From contig JANPJJ010000066.1 in assembly GCA_031425455.1 (NCBI GenBank), positions 1-18,637 on the forward strand: a DNA stretch of 18,637 nt. The letters are read 5' to 3'. A program made the translations under genes and the position numbers. Each line of letters opens with the position of its first letter. Positions within the stretch are counted from its first letter, which is position 1. Below are positions 13,596-18,637 of the stretch, piece after piece. This DNA is from Sandaracinobacteroides sp031425455 (GTDB lineage Bacteria; Pseudomonadota; Alphaproteobacteria; Sphingomonadales; Sphingomonadaceae). Under the pieces are notes generated by a model. It searched no databases. It was given only the letters and a program-made list of their open reading frames with translations, and was not told the DNA's origin.

Positions 13596-15086
13596 ATGGC
13601 AGCCGACGATGTTTTCGACCTTCTGGTGATCGGCGGCGGCATCAACGGCGCCGGGGTGGCGCGCGACGCAGCCGGCCGCACGCTGGATGGCCGGCCGCTG
13701 AAGGTCGCGCTGGTGGAGGCCGGCGACCTGGGCAGCGGCACTTCGTCTGCATCGACCAAGCTGGTGCATGGGGGCTTGCGCTATCTGGAGTTCTACGCCT
13801 TCAACCTGGTGAGGAAGGCGCTGGCCGAGCGCGAGGTGATCCTGCGCAATGCCCCGCACATCAGCTGGCCGATGCCGTTCCTGCTGCCGCTGGAACCGCA
13901 TCTGCGCCCGGCGTGGATGCTACGCGCCGGGCTGTTCCTGTACGATCATCTGGCCCGGCGGACCGAAGTGCCCGGCTCGTCGCGGGTGGACCTGCGCGCC
14001 GATGCGGCCGGCCCGGCGTTCGAGCCCGGGCTCCGCCACGCATTCCGATATTGGGACGGCTGGGTGGACGATGCGCGACTGGTGGTGCTGAATGCCCGCG
14101 ATGCCGCTGCGCGCGGGGCCGAAGTGCTGGTCCGCGACCCGGTGATCGGGGCGCACCGCACCGGCTTCGGGTGGGAGATCGAGACGCAGTCAGGCCGGCG
14201 GCTCGGCGGGCGCCAGCTGGTGAACTGCGCCGGCCCCTGGGCCGAGCGGGTCGCGCGCAACCTGATGGGCCTCAACGACGCCCCGCGCCTCAGGCTGGTG
14301 CAGGGCGGCCATATCGTGACCCGCAAGGTGAACCGCACCGCCGACGCCTGGATGCTGCAGCAGCCGGACGGCCGGATCGTGTTCGTGATCCCCTATGAGC
14401 GGGACTTCTCGCTGATCGGCACCACCGAGACTGCGGTGGACGACCCGGCGGCAAGGTCGCTGACCGGCGACGAGGAAGCCTATCTGCTGGCGGCGGTGAA
14501 CCGCAGCCTGGCGCGGCCGCTGACGCCGGCCGACATCGTGCACCGCTACGCCGGGGTTCGCCCGCTGATGCTGGAGGAGGGCAAGGCGGCGCGCGAGACC
14601 ACGCGCGACTGGAAGCTCGTTGCCCACGCCGGCCAGTCGGCGATGACGGTGGTGGGCGGCAAGATCACCACCTACCGGCTGCTGGCCGAGGCCGTGCTGA
14701 AGGTGCTGTATCCGAAATCGAAGCGCTGGACGCACAACGCGCCGCTGCCCGGCGGCGACGTGCCGCGCGGGCGAGGCACCACGGCGCAGGCCGACTATGA
14801 GGCTTGGGCGGCGCAGGCACGCGGCCGGCACCCGCTGTACGACCCGCGCATCATCGACCGGATGGCGCGGCTGTACGGCACCGAGACCGAGCGGCTACTG
14901 GCGTCGGGCCTGGGCGACAATCTCGGCGGCGTGTTCGAGGCCGAACTGCAGCATATGCACGACGCCGAATGGGCCCGTACCGCTGAAGACGCGCTGTGGC
15001 GCCGATCCAAGCTGGGCCTCCACCTGGACGACCATGCGAAGGCGCGGGTCGCGGCCTTTTTCGGCGAACCGCAGCTTCAGGGGTAG
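13596..15086 (+). CDS. glpD: Glycerol-3-phosphate dehydrogenase, aerobic, FAD-dependent
   Basis: This 496-residue enzyme oxidises sn-glycerol 3-phosphate to dihydroxyacetone phosphate and passes electrons to quinone at the inner face of the cytoplasmic membrane. LLVIGGGINGAGVARDAAGR (9-28) is the FAD-binding loop. SGTSSASTKLVHGGLRYLE is the conserved flavin-contact segment, and RYAGVRPL, VVGGKITTYR and the C-terminal cap domain follow. The length fits GlpD (about 500 residues). No glycerol kinase, facilitator or glpR repressor gene is beside it. The ATG at 13596 fits the family's N-terminus, although the ribosome-binding site is weak. Its end overlaps the convergent pdxH end by 10 bases. Confidence 0.95.
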   Translation: MAADDVFDLLVIGGGINGAGVARDAAGRTLDGRPLKVALVEAGDLGSGTSSASTKLVHGGLRYLEFYAFNLVRKALAEREVILRNAPHISWPMPFLLPLEPHLRPAWMLRAGLFLYDHLARRTEVPGSSRVDLRADAAGPAFEPGLRHAFRYWDGWVDDARLVVLNARDAAARGAEVLVRDPVIGAHRTGFGWEIETQSGRRLGGRQLVNCAGPWAERVARNLMGLNDAPRLRLVQGGHIVTRKVNRTADAWMLQQPDGRIVFVIPYERDFSLIGTTETAVDDPAARSLTGDEEAYLLAAVNRSLARPLTPADIVHRYAGVRPLMLEEGKAARETTRDWKLVAHAGQSAMTVVGGKITTYRLLAEAVLKVLYPKSKRWTHNAPLPGGDVPRGRGTTAQADYEAWAAQARGRHPLYDPRIIDRMARLYGTETERLLASGLGDNLGGVFEAELQHMHDAEWARTAEDALWRRSKLGLHLDDHAKARVAAFFGEPQLQG

Positions 15087-15661
15087 AGCAGTCGCCGCTC
15101 CCAGCCGTCTGCGGCGCGGTCGAACCGCTCGCGGTGATGCTGCCGGCCCCGCCTATCTTCCCAGAATTCGATCCAGTACGGCACCAGACGGTAGCCGCCC
15201 CAGTGCGGTGGCCGCGGCACGACATCGGGGAACTCGGCCGCGATTGCCGCCAGCCGGTCCTCGAACGTCTGTCGCGCATCCAGCGTCTGTGACTGCAGCG
15301 AGGCCCAGGCCGAAAGCTGGCTTTCACGCGGACGGGTCGCGAAATAGGCATCGCTTTCCAGCTCAGTCGCATGTTCGGCCCGGCCCGAGATGCGAACCTG
15401 GCGACGCAGCGATTTCCAATGAAAGTCCAGCGTGGCAGCGGGGGTGGCCGCGAGCTGCCGGCCCTTCGCGCTGAGATGATTGGTGTAGAACAGGAACCCA
15501 CGCGCATCAAATCCCTTCATCAGGACGATGCGCACGTCCGGCTTTGGGTGACCGGCCGCATCCAGATCTACGGTCGCCAGCGCGCAGGCATTGGGATCAT
15601 TGGGCTCGCCGGCTTGCGCCATGGCATACCAATCGGCAAATTGGACGAACGGGTCGGTCAT
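15077..15661 (-). CDS. pdxH: Pyridoxamine 5'-phosphate oxidase PdxH
   Basis: This 194-residue FMN enzyme oxidises pyridoxine- and pyridoxamine-5'-phosphate to pyridoxal phosphate (PLP), using oxygen, in the cytosol. MTDPFVQFADWYAMA is the typical start. RIVLMKGFDARGFLFYTN (44-61) and RRQVRISGRAE bind FMN, and RPPHWGGYRLVPYWIEFW and the terminal WERRLLYP are family signatures. The ATG at 15661 is preferred; a TTG at 15697 would add a 12-residue extension unlike the family. It is divergent from the Hsp40 gene, sharing a 107-base intergenic region. PLP is the cofactor of LysA encoded in the same window, though the genes are not co-transcribed. Confidence 0.95.
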   Translation of the reverse strand: MTDPFVQFADWYAMAQAGEPNDPNACALATVDLDAAGHPKPDVRIVLMKGFDARGFLFYTNHLSAKGRQLAATPAATLDFHWKSLRRQVRISGRAEHATELESDAYFATRPRESQLSAWASLQSQTLDARQTFEDRLAAIAAEFPDVVPRPPHWGGYRLVPYWIEFWEDRRGRQHHRERFDRAADGWERRLLYP

Positions 15662-15705
15662 GGCGATTGCGCTAGTCCCACGCTTGCGGGCGTGCAACGG
15701 CGCTC

Positions 15706-15734
15706 TTGCCGCGCTGCCCGGGCCGGACTATATC
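15706..15734 (+). promoter_or_regulatory. Candidate sigma70-type promoter for the Hsp40-yihY-fabI genes
   Basis: TTGCCG (15706-15711) and TATATC (15729-15734) are separated by 17 bases, each matching four of six consensus positions. Initiation would fall near 15741, only about 28 bases before the Hsp40 ATG. I see no clear heat-shock sigma element. Based on spacing and position only. Confidence 0.45.
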
Positions 15735-15768
15735 GCTGTGACTTTTATGCAACAGGTGTGATGCGCTG

Positions 15769-16704
15769 ATGGCCGATCTCTATGCTGTGCTGGGGGTGCC
15801 GAGGACGGCCGATGCGGCTGCGATCAAACGCGCCTATCGCAAGCTTGCCAAGGAATTGCACCCGGACAAGAACAAGGACGATGTGAAGCTCGCGGAGCGG
15901 TTCAAGCAGGTGAGCGGCGCCTACGATATCCTCTCGGACGAAAAGAAGAAGGGCCAGTACGACCGGGGCGAGATGGACGAGCAGGGCAATCCCAAGGGAT
16001 TCGCAGGCGGGTTCCGCAGCGGCGGCTCCAGGCCGGGCAACGGGGGGCCCGGCGACAGCGGCCCGCGCGGCGGGTTCCGCGATGCGCCGCCGGATTTCGA
16101 ATTCAGCGGGGACCCCTCGGACCTGTTCGCCGAGCTGTTCGGCCGCGCCGGGCGCAGTGGTGGCATGGGGGGCGGTAGCATGGGGGGCGGTGGTTTCCGC
16201 CCGCCGCCTGCACGGGGGGCCGATGTGCAATACCGACTGGCGGTGTCCTTTGCGGACGCAGCGCTGGCCCGGCCGCAGCGGATCGCGCTTCGCACCGGAA
16301 AAACGCTGGACCTCAACATTCCCAAGGGCGTGGAAGACGGGCAGCAGCTGCGCCTGTCCGGCCAGGGCGAGGCGGGCCCGGCGGGCGCCGGCGACGCGCT
16401 GATCACGATCGTGATCCAGCCCGACAGCCGCTTCCTCCGCGAAGGTTCGGATATACGGGTGGAGGTGGCCGTGCCGCTGGCGACGGCCGTGCTCGGCGGG
16501 CAGCAGCGGGTGCCGACCCCGGAGGGCGACGTTATGCTCAGCGTTTCGGGCGGCACCAGCTCGGGCAAGGTCATGCGGCTGAAGGGCAAGGGCTGGACCC
16601 GGAAGGACGGCAGCCGCGGAGACCTGCTGGCGAAGGTGATGGTCGAGGTCCCCGACGACCCCGAGCTTGCCGCCTTCCTGCGCGGGCGCGTGGCGGCGGC
16701 CTGA
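15769..16704 (+). CDS. DnaJ C-terminal domain-containing co-chaperone (CbpA-like type II Hsp40)
   Basis: This 311-residue Hsp40 has a J domain at 3-66 with the HPD motif at 31-33, which stimulates the ATPase of DnaK. A Gly-rich region (about 75-150, with GGSMGGGG repeats) follows, then two substrate-binding beta domains (150-306) with LDLNIPKGVEDGQQLRLSGQGE and VPTPEGDVMLSV. The zinc-finger repeats of true DnaJ (CxxCxGxG) are absent, so this is the CbpA/DjlA-like second copy, not the main DnaJ. The ATG at 15769 is preceded by two mini-ORFs linked by TGATG overlaps. It is followed by yihY after eight bases, so they are probably co-transcribed. Confidence 0.92.
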   Translation: MADLYAVLGVPRTADAAAIKRAYRKLAKELHPDKNKDDVKLAERFKQVSGAYDILSDEKKKGQYDRGEMDEQGNPKGFAGGFRSGGSRPGNGGPGDSGPRGGFRDAPPDFEFSGDPSDLFAELFGRAGRSGGMGGGSMGGGGFRPPPARGADVQYRLAVSFADAALARPQRIALRTGKTLDLNIPKGVEDGQQLRLSGQGEAGPAGAGDALITIVIQPDSRFLREGSDIRVEVAVPLATAVLGGQQRVPTPEGDVMLSVSGGTSSGKVMRLKGKGWTRKDGSRGDLLAKVMVEVPDDPELAAFLRGRVAAA

Positions 16705-16712
16705 ACCCCGCC

Positions 16713-17600
16713 ATGGAGGCCCCGGCAGATGCGCCCTCGCCACCGGCCGGGCTGCTGGCGCGGTTCGCCGCGCGGTTGCCGCGGACCTATGTCGTCGGGC
16801 GTCGGGTGCTGGGGCGGAGCTTTCGCGACGGCTATATCCATGCCGGCAATATCGCCTATCTGTCGCTCGTCACGCTGCTGCCGCTCATCATCCTGATCAC
16901 GGCCGTCACCTCGATTGTCGGCCAGACCGATGCCGGGCAGGCGGCGATCGCCACCTTCCTCGCCGCGCTGCCGCCAAGCGTTGCCGAGCTGTTCGAGCCT
17001 GTGATCGACGAGGTGATCGGCGCGCAGGCCGCCGGCACGCTCCTGGGCGTGGGCGCGCTGGTGGCCTTGTGGACCGTCACCACGTTCATCGAAACCGTGC
17101 GCGACATGATCCACCGGGCGTTCGGCGTGCCGCCCTATCGCAATTTCCTGCAGAACCGGCTTCGATCGATGGGGGGCACGCTGGCCGCGATCCTGCTGGT
17201 GGTGATCGGGTTCATTCTGCAGCTGGTGCTGGTGCTGGTGGCAAAGGCAATGGTGAAGCTGTTTCCCTATGCCGAGGGGATCGCCACCTGGATCGACATT
17301 TCGCGCTATGTCCCCCCGATCGCCGTGTTCCTGTCGCTCTGGGCACTGTTCAAGCTGCTGTCGCCGAAGAGCCGTCGCCACGCCACCGCCTGGCCCGGCG
17401 CGCTGGTCACCACGCTCGCCTGGGTGTCGGGCTCGATGCTGCTCGGGCCGGTGCTCTCTCTGTCGGGCGGGATGAGCCTGACCTATGGCACCTTGTCCGG
17501 CGTGATGATCGCGCTGCTGTTCTTCTATGCGGTGGGCTTCGCGCTCGTGATCGGTGCGGAGCTGAACGCGGCGCTGGCCAATCCCGAATCGGCGAATTAG
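16713..17600 (+). CDS. yihY: YihY/BrkB family inner-membrane protein
   Basis: This 295-residue polytopic protein belongs to the YihY/virulence factor BrkB family, once annotated as RNase BN; that activity is no longer attributed to YihY. About six hydrophobic segments can be seen, near residues 47-70, 106-125, 154-180, 198-216, 228-247 and 256-282. The family blocks DGYIHAGNIAYLSLVTLLPL near the N-terminus and YGTLSGVMIALLFFY near the end are clear. The function of the family is unsettled (envelope or transport roles have been suggested). It sits eight bases after the Hsp40 gene and 34 bases before fabI, so it may be co-transcribed with both. Confidence 0.9.
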   Translation: MEAPADAPSPPAGLLARFAARLPRTYVVGRRVLGRSFRDGYIHAGNIAYLSLVTLLPLIILITAVTSIVGQTDAGQAAIATFLAALPPSVAELFEPVIDEVIGAQAAGTLLGVGALVALWTVTTFIETVRDMIHRAFGVPPYRNFLQNRLRSMGGTLAAILLVVIGFILQLVLVLVAKAMVKLFPYAEGIATWIDISRYVPPIAVFLSLWALFKLLSPKSRRHATAWPGALVTTLAWVSGSMLLGPVLSLSGGMSLTYGTLSGVMIALLFFYAVGFALVIGAELNAALANPESAN

Positions 17601-17603
17601 GAG

Positions 17604-17629
17604 TTTCGCGCCGCAAGGCGCAGAAAGGA
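17604..17629 (+). promoter_or_regulatory. Leader hairpin overlapping the fabI ribosome-binding site
   Basis: TTTC-GCGCC (17604-17612), the loop GCAA (17613-17616) and GGCGC-a-GAAA (17617-17626) form a nine-pair stem with one bulged A. The 3' arm shares GAAA with the Shine-Dalgarno AAAGGA (17624-17629), five bases before the fabI ATG. Folding could limit translation. A GNRA tetraloop adds stability. Confidence 0.5.
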
Positions 17630-17634
17630 CTGGC

Positions 17635-18435
17635 ATGGGTTTGATGACGGGCAAGCGCGGGCTGATCATGGGCGTCGCCAACGAAAGATCGCTTGCCTGG
17701 GGAATCGCACAGGGGCTGGCAGCGCAGGGCGCCGAGCTGGCGTTCAGCCACCAGGGCGAGGCGCTGGAAAAGCGGGTGCTGCCGCTCGCCGAGAGCCTGG
17801 GGACCGCGCATCTGTTCGACTGCGACGTGGGTTCGGACGAAAGCATCGACGCCCTGTTCGCCGGTGTGGCAGCACTGTGGCCCACGATCGACTTCCTGGT
17901 GCACGCGATCGGCTTTTCCGACAAGAACGAGCTGCGCGGCCGCTATGCCGAGACCAGCCGCGAGAATTTCCGGATGTCGATGGATATCAGCGTCTACAGC
18001 TTCACCGCAGTCGCCAGGCGGGCGGCGGCGATGATGCCGAACGGCGGCGCCATGCTGACGCTGAGCTATTACGGTGCGGAGAAGGTGGTGCCGCACTACA
18101 ATGTGATGGGGGTGGCAAAGGCCGCGCTGGAAGCGAGCGTGCGATATCTCGCGGTAGATTATGGCCGCGACAAGATCCGCGTGAACGCCATGTCGGCCGG
18201 CCCGGTGAAGACGCTGGCGGCCAGCGGCATCGGCGACTTCCGCTATATCCTGAAGTGGAACGAGCTGAACGCGCCCTTGAAGCGCAACATCACGCTGGAG
18301 GATGTGGGCGGCGCGGGGGTGTATCTGCTGAGCGACCTGTCATCCGGCACCACTGGTGAAGTGCTGTATGTGGACGGGGGGTATCATGTGGTGGGAATGA
18401 AGGCGGAGGATGCGCCGGATATCGCCCTCGCCTGA
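17635..18435 (+). CDS. fabI: Enoyl-[acyl-carrier-protein] reductase (NADH) FabI
   Basis: This 266-residue SDR-type enzyme completes each round of fatty-acid elongation by reducing the trans-2-enoyl-ACP double bond in the cytosol. The divergent FabI nucleotide motif GVANERSLAWGIA (13-25) is present. HAIGFSDK (90-97) lines the active site, and Tyr145, Tyr155 and Lys162 form the Y-x6-K catalytic arrangement (YNVMGVAK). The C-terminus TTGEVLYVDGGYHVVGM is typical. The AAAGGA site and the N-terminus MTGKRGLIMG agree with this start. The FabI-type identity is clear. FabI is usually essential unless another enoyl reductase is present elsewhere. Confidence 0.97.
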   Translation: MGLMTGKRGLIMGVANERSLAWGIAQGLAAQGAELAFSHQGEALEKRVLPLAESLGTAHLFDCDVGSDESIDALFAGVAALWPTIDFLVHAIGFSDKNELRGRYAETSRENFRMSMDISVYSFTAVARRAAAMMPNGGAMLTLSYYGAEKVVPHYNVMGVAKAALEASVRYLAVDYGRDKIRVNAMSAGPVKTLAASGIGDFRYILKWNELNAPLKRNITLEDVGGAGVYLLSDLSSGTTGEVLYVDGGYHVVGMKAEDAPDIALA

Positions 18436-18451
18436 TAGCCGGCAGCGCTCC

Positions 18452-18637
18452 TTATTGAATGCCGAAATCGAACACACGGGCGGTCATCGCGCCTTGCGTT
18501 CCGCCGCCGTTCATGGATTGCACGAAGCCATATTCGCCAGGCTTTAGCGGTTGCTTGAGTGTCACCCTAAACAGGCCGGGCGAAAGCATCTCGGTCTCGA
18601 AGCCGATCTGGTCTTTGTCCATCACCCCGGTTTTGGC
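18452..18637 (-). CDS. Unrecognised protein, C-terminal 61 residues (runs off the window)
   Basis: On the minus strand the frame is open from the right edge to a TAA at 18454-18452. It encodes 61 residues, including IGFETEMLSPGLFRVTL and LKPGEYGFVQSM and ending ARVFDFGIQ. The PLxPGEY...FDFG pattern recalls the end of beta-rich, often exported, bacterial proteins, but I do not recognise the family. It converges on fabI with a 16-base gap that holds no terminator I can see. The start and most of the gene lie outside the window. Confidence 0.7.
   Translation of the reverse strand, partial: AKTGVMDKDQIGFETEMLSPGLFRVTLKQPLKPGEYGFVQSMNGGGTQGAMTARVFDFGIQ

Noticed and set aside
15921..17924. 667-residue minus-strand open frame opposite the Hsp40, yihY and fabI genes
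   Set aside because: It crosses three well-supported plus-strand genes, is low-complexity, and matches no family.

Overview
This is an 18.6 kb stretch of GC-rich, densely packed bacterial chromosome, with gene overlaps of 1 to 10 bases and no gene-free stretch above 170 bases. The gene content (tlpA/argH/lptM/lysA block, exported SOD, type II Hsp40, YihY, FabI) and a hairpin repeat with the core ATCCCAGC-cttc-GCTGGGAT point to an alphaproteobacterium, most likely Sphingomonadales. That assignment is inference from family resemblance, not from a marker gene. There are no tRNA or rRNA genes, insertion sequences or CRISPR arrays.

Layout. (1) 1-318: 3' end of ygfZ (+). (2) 315-5882, minus strand: a compact biosynthetic operon read argH - lptM - lysA - galU - siroheme synthase - HpcH/CitE-type lyase. 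A TlpA-like thioredoxin lipoprotein (5881-6447, +) starts head-to-head on argH, sharing the CATG. (3) 6444-7148 (-): an exported Mn-type superoxide dismutase. (4) 7268-10986, minus strand: a five-gene 2-oxoacid (acetoin-type) dehydrogenase operon, E1-alpha, E1-beta, free lipoyl domain, free E2 catalytic domain and an SDR. A REP-like repeat lies inside it and a hairpin follows it. (5) 11072-13434 (-): a trypsin-like protease and a DNA/RNA non-specific endonuclease. They appear to be one ancestral fusion gene split by a frameshift inside the nuclease domain. (6) 13596-15086 glpD (+), convergent with pdxH (15077-15661, -). (7) 15769-18435 (+): CbpA-like co-chaperone, YihY/BrkB membrane protein and fabI. 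(8) 18452-18637 (-): C-terminal end of an unrecognised protein.

Working together. The argH block joins arginine and lysine synthesis to envelope functions (LptM-like lipoprotein, UDP-glucose). The E1/E2 operon encodes all but the E3 subunit of a TPP-dependent oxidative decarboxylation complex, so E3 must come from elsewhere. Its SDR has Phe at the catalytic Tyr position, and its E2 is split with no subunit-binding domain. The protease-nuclease locus is the most unusual region: a cytosolic-looking serine protease tied to a nuclease, with conserved nuclease motifs straddling a reading-frame break.
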